Assembly (NCBI RefSeq): GCF_954871325.1
Contig: NC_088778.1
Coordinates: 18,131,666-18,195,665, forward strand
Reading direction: 5' to 3'
Origin: Gordionus sp. m RMFG-2023
Lineage: Eukaryota > Nematomorpha > Gordioida > Chordodea > Parachordodidae
DNA: 64,000 nucleotides
The notes under the pieces are model-generated. The model was not told the origin of the DNA and did no database searches. It saw nothing but the letters and a program-made list of their open reading frames with translations. The stretch's first letter is position 1; every line of letters begins with the position of its first letter. Both the position numbers and the translations under genes were made by a program. Below are positions 23,967 through 36,103 of this stretch, piece by piece.

Positions 23967-24290
23967 CTATCTATATATATAATCACCGTAATCAAGAAAT
24001 GAACATTTTCGTATATCCTTAATGTTAATTTTTATTTTTCTCATCAACTTTCCTATCTTCTTAATGTTAATTTTTATTTTTCCTATCTTCTTAATGTTAA
24101 TTTTAATTTTTCCTATCAACTTTCCTATCTTCTTAATGTTAAATAAATCGATGGAGACTATATCTCTCTAATGTTAAATTTTAAGAAAATTTTTTGATTC
24201 GAACCCATGACTTAACGATTTAAAGGCAAGCGTTCTTCCCGCTCAACCATCTTCTATATTAAATTTTGTAATATAATCTTTCTTATATAC
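23967..24290 (-). repeat. tRNA-derived SINE-like repeat, copy 2
   Basis: Read on the - strand: GATGGTTGAGCGGGAAGAACG, then TTGCCTTTAAAT and GGGTTCGAATC (24251 to 24196), a tRNA-like A box and B box. It continues with the same CTTAATGTTAATTTTTATTTTTCC-type tail as copy 1. The two copies flank the hAT remnant in the same orientation. Confidence 0.5.
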
Positions 24291-24689
24291 TTTATTATTT
24301 TGCTATTATTTTATATTTTTATTGGCTAATTAATCTTTATTTTTATTGGTTTATTAAGGTCTTATTTCATTAGTTTAAATTTATTTTCTATCTATTTTAT
24401 TGGTTTAAATTTATTTTCTTTGTTTTATTAATTAATAATCAACCATTTTTAATTAACGATCTTTTTTTAATTAACGATTTTTAAGAAGATCACCATCTTT
24501 TTTTATATTTTTAAGAAGATTTACAATCAAATTTATTGGAATTAAAATAACCAACGCAAGTAATTATCAAAATATCAATTCAACATCTAAAAAAATAACC
24601 AACGCAAGTAATTATCAAAATATCAATTCAACATCTAAAGATATATTATTTTAGCCAATTAAAACCTAAATTTAAAGGAAAAATCCGTA

Positions 24690-25860
24690 ATTAATAATCA
24701 ACAAATATTTTTGTTAAAAAGAAGAATAAGTATATCTTATAATAAAAATATTATTTTTTTATCCACTGATATAGCATAAAAGGTTATATTGGTGCCTCTC
24801 TAATTGAAATCCTGGAAAAAAACCCGATTTTTTAAAATTCATATTTATAGAATTTACTTAAGACCTAATAATATAGGTATATTTTTATTTGGATTATAAT
24901 AGATATACTCATATTTATAAGGTATAGACAAATTAGTATTTTATAAAAAAAATATAATTTATTAATATGCTAATTTTTTTAGGCCCTAATTCATTTTACA
25001 TTAAAAAGAATAATTACAATTTTTTGTAAGTCAAGTAATTTAATTTATATATAAATTAAAAAATATGGAAATATTTTGAATTAAATCTGCACAACACTAT
25101 AGATGATTATAATTTTTATTAATATTGTAAGGCATTTTTATGACTTAAATTAATAATCAACAAATATTTTTGTTAAAAAGAAGAATAAGTATATCTTATA
25201 ATAAAAATATTATTAAAAAGAAGAATAAGTATATCTTATAATAAAAATATTATTTTTATCCACTGATATAGCATAAAAGGTTATATTGGTGCCTCTCTGA
25301 TTGGAATCCTAGAAAAAAACCCCAGATTTTTTAAAATTCATATTTATAGAATTTACTTAAGACCTAATAATATAGGTATATTTTTTGGATTATAATAGAT
25401 ATACTCATATTTATAAGGTATAGACAAATTAGTATTTTATAAAAAAAATATAATTTATTAATATGCTAATTTTTTTAGGCCCTAATTCATTATTTAAAGA
25501 TTACTCATATACCTTCCATAAAAAATGCATAAACAAGATAAAATATATTAATATTGTAAGGCATTTTTATGACTTAAATTAATAATCAACAAATATTTTT
25601 GTTAAAAAGAAGAATAAGTATATCTTATAATAAAAATATTATTTTTTTATCCACTGATATAGCATAAAAGGTTATATTGGTGCCTCTCTAGTTGGAATCC
25701 CGGAAGAAAACCCCAGATTTTTTAAAATTCATATTTATATAATTTACTTAAGACCTAATAATATAGGTATATTTTTAATTGGATTATAATAGATATACTC
25801 ATATTTATAAGGTTTATAAAAAAATTATTATAAAAATATAATTTATTAATGATTTGATTT
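24690..25860. repeat. Tandem array, three units of ~430-455 bp
   Basis: Units begin at about 24690, 25146 and 25572 with TTAATAATCAACAAATATTT and share CCACTGATATAGCATAAAAGG, GGTGCCTCTCT and AGACCTAATAATATAGGTAT. The second unit carries an extra internal duplication of the AAAAAGAAGAATAAGTATAT segment; the third is truncated. No coding frame. Confidence 0.8.
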
Positions 25861-26856
25861 AGGGAAAAAAATAACGCAAAATTTAGCGTTCAATTCATTT
25901 ATGGCAAATTTTCAAATAAAAGTCATTGTATTATAGATTATATTATTTTTAATTCTTTACATTTAAAAATTCTCAAAAAAAATAGAAAATTTCTGAGCAT
26001 TTGTTTAATTTAAAAAAACTGTACCGATATTGGAATTTTAGAAAAATATGGGATTGGCCGATATTTGCTAAAAATTTAATCGGTACCAATTTTATGCATA
26101 TTTTTATTTAGTTTCCCTTTCTTGTAAAAAATCTTCATAACTCTCATAAAAAAGTGTCTTATAAAATAAAAATGATTAATGTTTTTTATATTTTTTTTAA
26201 GGATAGAAGAAGTAAAGTACAATAATTAACTAGTAATATAAAAGAAAATTATTAAATTTTTGTGTATTCTTATTTTTCTATTGTTTATTCCATTGTTTTT
26301 ATTAAGTAAGATCTCCGATCGATCCTCTTGATTACTAAATGGTTGCTCAATGTTTCCAACAAACCTTGCACGTACATATTTAGCATTTTTTGCAGCAAGT
26401 GTTCTAACAGAATCAGACTTCAGCACAGTTGGTGATATAGATAGTGGTGTTAAATGACTTAATTTGAGCTGATTTTCAAAAATGGCTAACTCAATATTTA
26501 AGCCAGAAAAATATTTCATAAGCCTCGAGATTTAGTTAATAGATGTCCAAACCTTTGTCATCTATGACCAAAATCAGACTTGGGTAATATTTTTCTGGAT
26601 AAAATATAGATAGCCATTTTAAAAAATCAGTCACTTAAAAACATTAGATATAGATAGCACTCGAAACCATTTCTCATATAAACTTGAAACTCTTACCTTT
26701 ATAAAAAAATATTCTAATTTTAATTATCTTATATTCCATCTTTAAATTATTTCATTAATTGATATTGATATTTAATTTGTTTTTGCTATTTGTTCAAATA
26801 AAGATATAAGTTTGTTTTATACAAGAAACTGAATTCCATATAAAATCAAACCCTAC
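25861..26856. other. Gene-free stretch with two decayed MITEs
   Basis: A diverged ACCGATA/TATCGG-type element fragment lies at about 26018-26090. A TGTTAAACGGCTC-family unit lies at about 26448-26642, recognisable from its TTTTTCTGG middle and inverted arms. The - strand open frame over 26226-26519 runs into this MITE and is not supported as a gene. Confidence 0.45.
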
Positions 26857-27756
26857 CCCCTCAGAATTCCTCAAATTTTGTATATATATATATATACACT
26901 AAGAAAAAAATGAAATTCTACTTCTACACCACTCACTCGGTGATATGGGCGTTTAAAGGGCAGAAAAATCATTTTTGACAAAACCCACTTCATTAATTTT
27001 CAATTATCTCAAGATTAAATTAAGTTAGAGCAATTTAAATTTTATTATATAGCTTAATAATAGATCCTTAATATGACATGAATAAATGTAATACAAACTC
27101 GATTAATACTAGAAACCGGAGTACAAAACCGGAAATGGCCAAATAAAAAAAAGGTTTTTTTCAAATTTATTTTCTATATGTATACCAGACTGCTTTATAT
27201 TTGTACATAATCCTAGACTAAGCTGAACGTGGGCCTAGGAGTTATAACCCTTTATATGGCTATAATTGATCAAAATTTAACATTCGATACTTACGTAATA
27301 ACTTTTTTTTAAATTATGTCTAGAAAGTCCCTTATTTAATTATTTAAAAAATTATTTAAGAGGTGGGGGGGGGGTGATAATGTGGTTTATTTAGCTTTTT
27401 GGCTAAATTTTCTCTTGAAACTTAGCAAAATAGTTTTAAATCTTTTATTTTGTATAAATTAAAAATAAAAGAATACTATTTATTAGGGGTGTACCGATAT
27501 CACTTTTTGGAGGCCGATCCAATCCGATATTCCCGAAATTAAATTGATATAGGCCGATTACCGATCTGATATCATATCTAATTTTGTATTCTCTAAAGAT
27601 ATCAATGATTTTAATTTGTAATATACTTTTTATTAGTATAACATCTATTTAATTATACCATAACTTATATCATTTAAATATATTATAATGATCAGTTATA
27701 GATATTCAATTCTATTGCAATTCTAAAAGTATATAAAATAATTGTTAAATCACTTT

Positions 27757-30700
27757 GGTTACTGCCACTCTCGGGGGGTATATTATTTTTATTTTTTTTG
27801 TTAATTTTTTATGTTATTTTTTATTTTTAAGTTATATTTTTGAGAATTTTGCATACAAATTTAATTTTTTTTGTGGTAAAATATAGGAATTATTAATTCC
27901 GCATATTTAAGTTGTATTTAGGAGAATTTTGCATATAAATTTAATTTTTTTTGTGGTAAAATATAGGAATTATTAATTCCGCATATTTAATTTATATTTA
28001 GGAGAATTTTGCATACAAATTTAATTTTTTTTGTGGTAAAATATTTAAATTATTTTTATAGGAGAATTTTGCCTACAAATTATATTTTTTATTTAGTTCT
28101 ACAAATTTGACCCCACCTTTGAAGTTTAAGTGATTTTTAGGAGAATTTTGCCTACAAATTTAATTTTTTATTTAAGATATTTAAAAAAGATTTTTCTATA
28201 AATTTTTATTTAAGATATTTTGAAAAATTTATTCTACAAAATGCTGTATTAGGGGTAAAAAATAGAGGGATTCTCCCCATATATAAACGATGCGGAATTA
28301 AGAATTCCTCTATTTTTTACCCCTAATACAGCATTTTGTAGAAAAAATTTTTCAAAATATCTTAAATAAAAATTTATAGAAAAATCTTTTTTAAATATCT
28401 TAAATAAAAAATTAAATTTGTAGGCAAAATTCTCCTAAAAATCACTTAGACTTCAAAGGTGGGGTCAAATTTGTAGACCTAAATAAAAAATATAATTTGT
28501 AGGCAAAATTCTTCTATAAAAATAATTTAAATATTTTACCACAAAAAAATTAAATTTGTATGCAAAATTCTCCTAAATATAAATTAAATATCCGGAATTA
28601 ATAATTCTTATATTTTACCACAAAAAAAATAAAATTTGTATGCAAAATTCTCCTAAATATAACTTAAATATGCGGAATTAATAATTCCTATATTTTACCA
28701 CAAAAAAAATTAAATTTGTATGCAAAATTCTCCGAAATATAACTTAAATATGCGGAATTAATAATTCCTATATTTTACCACAAAAAAAATTAAATTTGTA
28801 TGCAAAATTCTCAAAAATATAACTTAAAAATAAAAAATTGATAAAAAAAAATATCATAAAAAAAATAACATAAAAAAAATAACATAAAAAAAATAACATA
28901 AAAAAAATAACAAAAAAAATAACATAAAAAAATAACAAAAAAAATAAAATAAAAATAATATACCCCCCGAGAGCAGGGTTGCCAGATGTCACGATTTAGC
29001 CGTGATTCTCACGATTTCATACCTAATTTTTTACTTACCCACGTTTTCTCACACTTCACGCTTTTCTCACGTTTTTTGAGTAAATTAAAATAATCACACT
29101 TAGTCTCACACTTTTTCTCACGTTTTTAAATTTCTTTAAATATTTTTAAAAACAAATATAAAATTTTAAATTAATTTTATTTTAACATATTTAAAAAAAT
29201 TGTAGTATTTGTTAATAGTCCAACTAACCAATCATATTCATTGATCAATTACCCACAACAGAAATTCAATTTTTAAAAAGTTTATCAAGTATAATTATAA
29301 TATGTAAATAACTATACATTTCTTTTATGGATTTTATAAATCTTATATTAAAACTCGTAAAATTTTAAATGAAATAAATTAAGGGCAAATATTATAAAAG
29401 ATCTAAAAAACATCATCCGTTTTCAATACTAATGGATGCATAGAATAAAGGTAATACCTTAGATACTTCAACAAAAAAAATGGAATAAATGTTTAATTAC
29501 TTAAAAATTTTTCGTCTGACAGTGAAACCCCTAAAGACATATCTAGATGCTTGCTAGAAAATTTAAAATTTGCTGAACTTGAAATCGGCCTATTGTGCAG
29601 ATAACGCATCTGTAAAATTTGGGAAAAATTAAAGTATTTGGACAGAATTGAAAAGCCATAGTAATAATATTATACCAATGGATTGTATATGCCACATTCT
29701 TCACAATTCGTTTAAAAAAGGCCATAATTTTTCTTAAATATGATATTGAGAATATAGTAATTAAATGCTATAATGAATTTAGCAACTCGACAAAAAGAGT
29801 TACAATTTTAAAAGAATTGGTAGAATGGTGCAACTTAAAATGGTCAGATTTATTTCGCCATGTTCCAACACGTTGGCTTACACTAATCCCAGCGATTAAG
29901 CGGATACTTAAGTATTTTCAACTCCTTAAAGAATATTTTTTATCATTATCAGCAACCCCACCAATTTTGAAAATAATTTTTGGAGATGATTTTGCAGAGG
30001 CATATTTAGGTGTTGTCCTTAACGTTGGCACTTTAGTCAATAACATAAATTTACAATTGCAAACTGAAGATGTATTAGCAATATATATACATGATCTTAT
30101 CCTAAAACTAAAGAATTCATTAAATTTAAAAATTCAACAAAATTTTTATAGGAGCATTTCTAAAAATATTTTACAACATAATAATGATGTAGAAAAGGCA
30201 ATAAATTTCAAAAATGAATCAAAGATATTTATAAAAAATATTATAGTATGTAGAAAAACGTTATGATATTATAGATAATATATGGAAATATCTTATCCCT
30301 ATGACATTAAAATAATGTCCAGAATTAGAACAATTACAAAAAAATTATTAGTAATTATAAAATACCAAACATAGATACAGAAATTATCTTTGAGGAATAT
30401 TCACAATTTTATTCTTATTATGAAGAAAAATTATCAAAACACAATCACATGAATACCCAAGAAAAATGGATGGATTTTCTTTAATAAAAACTCACCATTG
30501 ATAGAGAAAATATGCAATTTTATATTTTCTATTCCACATCCAAATGCTTCATCAGAGAGAATATTCAGTCTAATGATTACTGCTTGGCGAAAAGAACGTC
30601 ATCATTGGAAGCTGAATTTATAGTTAAACAAAATATAACTAATTATGCAAAGAGTTTTCAGCCTATCTCTACAGTGCCGATGGGAAATCTTTATTGCCTC

Positions 30701-31014
30701 TTTTAAAATCATCCATAAAATATAATAATTAATATTATGCTATATTTAATGAGAAAATTATATATCATAATTGTTATTAGTAAATCAATAAAAAATTTTC
30801 ATTGTTTTTAAAATCTTGTTACATTAAATATAACATAATAACTTAGATGAGTATGCTACATCAATTACCCCGGCCGAAGGCCGGTTAAAAACGGGCCAGG
30901 CCCGCAAATTGGTGGAGATGGGGGGGCGAAGTTCCCCATTAATTATTCTAAAATAAAAACTCACGTTTTCAAGTGAAGAATATCTGGCAACCCTGCCCGA
31001 GAGTGGCAGTAACC
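27757..31014. mobile_element. Giant foldback (palindromic) element with 8-bp target duplication
   Basis: The ends GGTTACTGCCACTCTCGGGG and ...CCCGAGAGTGGCAGTAACC are exact inverted repeats, flanked by the direct duplication ATCACTTT (27749-27756 and 31015-31022). The arms (27757-28269 and 28306-28973) are nearly perfect inverted copies around a 35-bp centre. Each arm holds several direct ~77-bp units (GGAGAATTTTGCATACAAAT, GTGGTAAAATATAGG); the right arm has about one unit more. Without the inserted hAT the element is about 1.2 kb. The 8-bp duplication suggests mobilisation by a hAT transposase. Confidence 0.85.
28974..30995 (+). mobile_element. hAT transposon with perfect 14-bp ends and 8-bp duplication
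   Basis: The ends CAGGGTTGCCAGAT and ATCTGGCAACCCTG are perfect inverted repeats, with the duplication CCCGAGAG on both sides (28966-28973 and 30996-31003). The transposase on the + strand is decayed. Pieces include YCADNASVKFGKN near 29600, IIPMDCICHILHNSFKKG near 29675, VEWCNLKWSDLFRHVPTRWL (from 29820) and, near 30530, IPHPNASSERIFSLM, the C-terminal signature. Several stops and frame changes lie between. It landed in the right terminal repeat of the foldback element, so it is the youngest layer of the stack. Confidence 0.9.
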
Positions 31015-32624
31015 ATCACTTTATATAATAAGTAACAACATTAATCTATATACATTAATAAGTAATAAACAAATATATTATGAAATTTGAATAAATATTT
31101 AAAATAATATTTAACATTAATATATCGAAGATTTCTTTTTAGAAATACCAAAATTTCCAATTTATCAGAAATCAGCCTGTGGCGATGGTAACTGTCAATA
31201 TCACCAGCCTTACTAAAAACAGATTCTGAAGAGATTATCGCACAATTTTATAAACGAAATGCGCAAAAAAATAACAATATGGCAGAATGTTTATTAATTA
31301 ATTATTATTATTAAAAAAATACAGATTTCGATTTTATTAATAAAAATAAATGATTTTAGATATAACATTTTTAAAAAAATTTATAACTTTTTTTGTTAAA
31401 GACGCCATTTTATTTTAGATCGGATCGGCAAATTTAATATTAGCCGGTAACCGATATTTTATAATATATGAAATATCGGCCCGATCCGATCTACTATTTA
31501 TTATTTGACACTTATTCAATAGATTATATAACATTTCTTGAAACGCTGATAAAATTCGCCATAATTTTTTAGATTATTTAATCAAAAAATTAAATAATTT
31601 AATTCCTCATTCTATAGTTCGTTATTTCATAACTTATAAAAATCCAATTTATATGTCGTCGAATTCTTAGTTATTACTAACCATCAGAAAATTATGTATT
31701 TATAGTGTGGGACCATGCACATGGATCCTATTGGACTAATAATCAGGCCATTTTTCACTTTTTATATGATTTATTACTGTTAAAAAGGCTAAGTAAATTT
31801 TGTTTTAACAGATTGTTTAAAGCACAACACATGTGCATTTTATTTATTTCAAATAAATCTTATTCCTGAAAGAATCTTAAAAAAGGTTTTTAACAGCTAA
31901 AATTCTGCAACAAAATTTTTTATTCTTTTATTCCCCTATGAAAAAATAAAATGAAAGTCAAAATTTATTCAAATTTTTCTGGTGATTTAATACATGAATT
32001 TAAAAATTAGCTCTAATATTTTAAAGATTGTATTACATGCAATTATAGAAATTTTTAGTCTATTAAAGTTATAAATATGTTTAGAATTATTTGGGCATAT
32101 AATTTCAAAAGAAAATTTAAAATCACCCCTAACCACTCTTAAATTATTTTTTTAAATAATAAAAGACATAATTTTTAAATAAAAATTATTATGTAAGTAT
32201 CCATTAAATTTAAATATGATCATACTTATGTTGAATTTTGATCAATTTTAGCCATATAAAGGGTTATAGCTCTTAGTGTCTAGGATTTTGTACAAATATA
32301 AAGAAGTCTAGTATACATATACAGAAAATAAAATGCAAAAAAATACCTTTTTTCTATGGCTATTTGCACTTTTGTATTTCCGGTTTTTGGTATTAATCGG
32401 GTATGCCATATTAAAGAATTATTAAGCTATATAATAAAATTTAAATTATTGCTGAGATATTTGAAAATTAATGAAGTGCAATTTTGTCAAAAATATATCA
32501 TTTCTCAACTCTTTGACCTGTCATATCTTAGCGTGTAAGTGGTATATAGGGAAGTAAAATTTATTTTTTTTCTTAGTTGTAATTATATACTACCAATATA
32601 CAAAATCTAAAAATATATGAGGGG

Positions 32625-33874
32625 CAACTTTTTTTGTTTATTTGATAGAAATTCACTATATACATAGTGTGCTAGCATATAAATTTATACTTATTTTATT
32701 AAGGCTAAAATAGTTAAAATGAAAATTCTGATCATCATTAAATAAAAAAAATGGAACTATATGTATAATTATTCTCTAAGAGCACTTAATAAAATATGAC
32801 ATTATTTGCTATGTATCTTATAAATAAAAACCTTTTTACAAATTTAAAGATAAAATTTTTAAAATTTTAAAGCTTCGAGACTTTTTTGATTTTTAAGAGC
32901 CAGGATAAATAAATATTTTGAATAAAATGTTTTTAAGAAAATCTATACATAGATTTTTATTATTCCATATATATCAGCAAAGCTCTAAAAAAAATATCCC
33001 CCATTCCCAACTGAAATTCCCTGTTATAGACCTAAGTTGCAGCCCAAACAAGAATATATTTGGGGTGAGATAGACAACTTATGCAAAATATTTTTACAGG
33101 CTGGCCAAAAATTTTATGTTTTTTCAAAAATTAAAATTAAGTATAACTATTTTCAAAGGAAAATTATTGAGCTAGACCAAACAACTTTTATAAAATTATA
33201 TAGACAGTCCAAGTAGAAATAATTATAGACCAGGTTAGGTAAAAAAAAATAAAAAATTACCATGGATTGGGCTAACCTCTAGTATAGGGAATTTAAAAAA
33301 AAAATGATTTTCTAGAATTGATATTTTTTCCATTTTTAGCAATTTTTTAAAAAATCCAATTTAATTACTAGTGCTTATTTTCCTAGCATCTATTATTAAT
33401 TTTTAAAATTGTCTTAAAAATTTTCCATAGTGAGAACTATGTTTAGCAATTTAGAAAGGGAACTACTAGTGCTTATTCCCCTAGCAACTATTAATAATAT
33501 TTTCAAAATTGCTTTAAAAATTTTATATGAAATATAAGTGAAAACTAAATTTAGCAATTTAGAAAGGAATGCTATTAGAGGCAAATTTCAGAAGCCCCCC
33601 CCCTACACTCCCCCATCTACGTCTTATTTCTAAAATTTGAATTTTATATATTAGTTTGAAATTATTTATCATTTAGTTAGTTTGAAATTTTGAAGATATA
33701 TCACTGTGACTATAAAAAGCTATATTAAAATACAATGTTATCATATTATTAAAATTTAACATATCATTAAAAATATGTACTTGATCATAAGACGCTCTCA
33801 ACTGAATAAATAATCAAGCATAATAATAATTTGTAATATATTACTAAATACCGACTTATTGATTAAATGACATT
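32625..33874. other. Gene-free stretch with a two-unit minisatellite
   Basis: About 33367-33590 holds two direct ~115-bp units (TACTAGTGCTTATT...TTTAGCAATTTAGAAAGG). The rest, including a C-run near 33595, is AT-rich without recognisable genes or element ends. Confidence 0.5.
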
Positions 33875-33885
33875 GATATGCTGAT

Positions 33886-35550
33886 TTCCGTGCCTATGAT
33901 CGTATGGACACTTCATCGTAAAGTTTCGTCCAATTCTGTGATTGGTTCATTAAAGTGCGGGAAAACCAATAGTTTAAAAATATTTTTATTTATAATCATT
34001 GTAATGGAAATTAAAACGGTATCAAACAATATCACAATTCTTCTTGAGAAAAGAATTAATCCCAATATAATTCAATGTTAACAATCTAGATATAATCAAT
34101 TTAGTAATGTAATTTTAGAAAACAAAATTACTAATAAAAAATCCAAAAGAGGACATGATATTCTATGTTTTAATGATTTGGAATATACATTGCATAGAGT
34201 AATTAATTCCAAATCATATTACTGATGTAGAAAAAAAAGTTGTTCTGGACGGGGTATTTTTCAATCAGTAAGTTCACAGAAAATCAAGATTATACCTTAG
34301 AACAATGTAAATCCCCTATTGGTAAGTTTATTTTATAGATAATTCACTATAACACCTATTATTTAGTCAATAACCTTCTACTTATGTCTGATAGTCAACC
34401 AATAACTCAATTCCAATTATCTCAACAAATTATACAACCTTCATTATCAAGTTTCATAAAATATTAGATTTTTAAAATCAATATAGTTTTAGAGTATCAG
34501 CTTACTCAATCTCAAATTCTAGCAATGCCCAACATGCAGTCTGCTAATACCATATCAAGTTTCACAAAATAAAATTTCTATAATCAATTTTTTTTAGGCA
34601 ATATGTTTACTCAGTCTCAGTTCTTTGTCACAAACTCTCAACCAACTTTAACTAGTATCATCAATTATTATCTTTTTATATTCATTACTTTTAGGTAATA
34701 TATTTGCTCAATCTCAACCCCTAGTAACACCTAACATGCAACCTCTTAATGCCATATCAAGTTTAACAAGTTATCAAATTTTATAATCATTTAATTATTA
34801 GGCATTATATTACCTCATAGGAATGACTCTAAAAAAACAAATTCCAAATATATCCTAAAAGAAATAAATTTGGAAAAGCTGACTACACAATATAATAATC
34901 ATATTATTAATAAATTGGAGTTTGCTGATAAATCATCAGCTTATATTAAATTAGTATACAATTCAAATGTATTTGATAATATTTAATTTATATTTGTTTT
35001 ATACATGTTGAATAATTTTTATTTATTTTAATCATGTTTCTTTGTTTTATACATTTTAAATAATAAATATTTGTCTTATACATTATAAATATTTGTCTTA
35101 TACATTATAAATAATCTATATTTGAATAATAAAATGCTTCTTAATTTGCTGTATAAATTGAATCCTATAATAACATAAATAAATACATTTAAAATTACAT
35201 TTTTACCATTCCAAATGAATTAATAACATTTTTACCTTTCCAAATGAATCAATAACATTTTTACCATTCCAAACCTGTTAAATATAATAAATAATACATT
35301 AAAAATTAAATTTTTCCATTCCAAATGAATTAATAACATTTTTACCTTTCCAAATGTATCAATAACATTTTTACCATTCGAAACCTGTTAAATATAATAA
35401 TAATACATTAAAAATTAAATTTTTACCATTCCAAATGAATTAATATCATTTTTATCACTTCAAACTTTTTAATCTCCATTTTGAACGAATTGGACGAGTT
35501 GGACGAAAAATACGATGAAGTGTCTTACGATCAAAGGCATCCCCCCCCCC
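33886..35550 (+). mobile_element. MULE-like element carrying a FLYWCH-type finger and repeated mini-exons
   Basis: The ends GTGCCTATGATCGTATGGACACTTCATCG and its near-complement (CGATGAAGTGTCTTACGATCAAAGGCAT) form roughly 45-bp inverted repeats. They are flanked by GATATGCTGAT (33875-33885) and GATATGCTAAT (35551-35561), a near-perfect 11-bp duplication. Near 34140-34280 the + strand encodes KRGHDILCFNDLEYTLHR and SYY-stop-CRKKSCSGRG, a FLYWCH-like zinc finger in which TGA replaces the expected Trp codon. At 34370-34800 four exon-like units rich in Q, S, T and N follow (TQSQILAMPNMQ, AQSQPLVTPNMQ), separated by short AT-rich introns. A 65-130-bp tandem repeat fills 35190-35460. No MULE transposase is seen, so the element is non-autonomous. 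Confidence 0.65.
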
Positions 35551-35561
35551 GATATGCTAAT

Positions 35562-36103
35562 GTTTTCCTTTTTTAAAATATTATAAATAATTATTATTAT
35601 ATTTTATAAAACATTTAGAAATCAAAATATTAAATTCGTATAAAAAAAGCTAATTAAAAAGAATGAAGAAGAAAATTGTTCATAAACAGAACAAAATAAT
35701 TTTTTTAAATTTATAATTTTCTGTCTAAGAAATGCCCTAGAATCGAGCGTTTGCATTTTTCATAGAATAAAAATAATTGTAATTGTATATAATAGATATT
35801 GTTGAAATTCTATTTAAGTTTTGAGCTGCAAAACTCATTTTATATTGAGCAGCTTATGAATCACATGAGTTGGCTAGATAAGACGGCTTCAGAATGTCTC
35901 TATAAGATGGCTTCAAATCGGCTTGATGTGTTGACTTCAGACTCGTCTTAAGAATCAGCTTAAGGATTCGAATTCAGAGTTAGCTCAAATTTATTTTGAA
36001 TCGGCTTGCTATTATCATTTACTCTAAGAGGAGAATATTAAAAAATCCACTTTGATTTCGGTTGATTTAAATATTTTTTAATTCGAGATTATATGACTTA
36101 TAA
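35562..36103. other. Gene-free stretch with short degenerate repeats
   Basis: About 35865-36015 has irregular repeats of GGCTTCAGA / CGGCTTGA words. Nothing else is recognised. Confidence 0.4.

Larger units (their letters stand above)
27484..31500 (-). mobile_element. Probable hAT-type element with ACCGATAT/ATATCGG ends
   Basis: The left part (27484-27575, GGGGTGTACCGATATCAC then CCGATCC) and the right part (about 31415-31495, ATATCGGCCCGATCCGATC) are inverted relatives. Between them, on the - strand near 31230-31140, a short frame reads ISSESVFSKAGDIDSY, the hAT C-terminal signature. Most of the interior is now the foldback element. The family is related to the TAGGGCTGTGCCGA elements at 14719 and 2102. 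Confidence 0.45.
26857..32624. mobile_element. Outer long-TIR element carrying a stack of nested insertions
   Basis: The segments at about 26857-27345 and 32140-32624 are inverted copies. The left has CCCCTCAGAATTCCTC, TTTTGTATAT, ACTAAGAAAAAAA and TATAACCCTTTATATGGCTA; the right has the complements in reverse order. Together they define a 5.8-kb element with about 0.48-kb terminal repeats. Everything between may be later insertions; no protein of its own was recognised. No target duplication is evident. Confidence 0.65.

Noticed and set aside
22441-24251. Two functional tRNA genes on the - strand
   Set aside because: A and B boxes are present but acceptor stems do not close and both copies share a long non-tRNA tail, so they are tRNA-derived repeats.
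26226-26519. 97-aa frame on the - strand as a gene
   Set aside because: Its start lies inside a TGTTAAACGGCTC-family MITE and the rest is not conserved with anything recognised.
28768-28992. Small membrane protein on the - strand (Phe/Ile-rich 74 aa)
   Set aside because: It is translation of the ATAACATAAAAA microsatellite inside the foldback arm.
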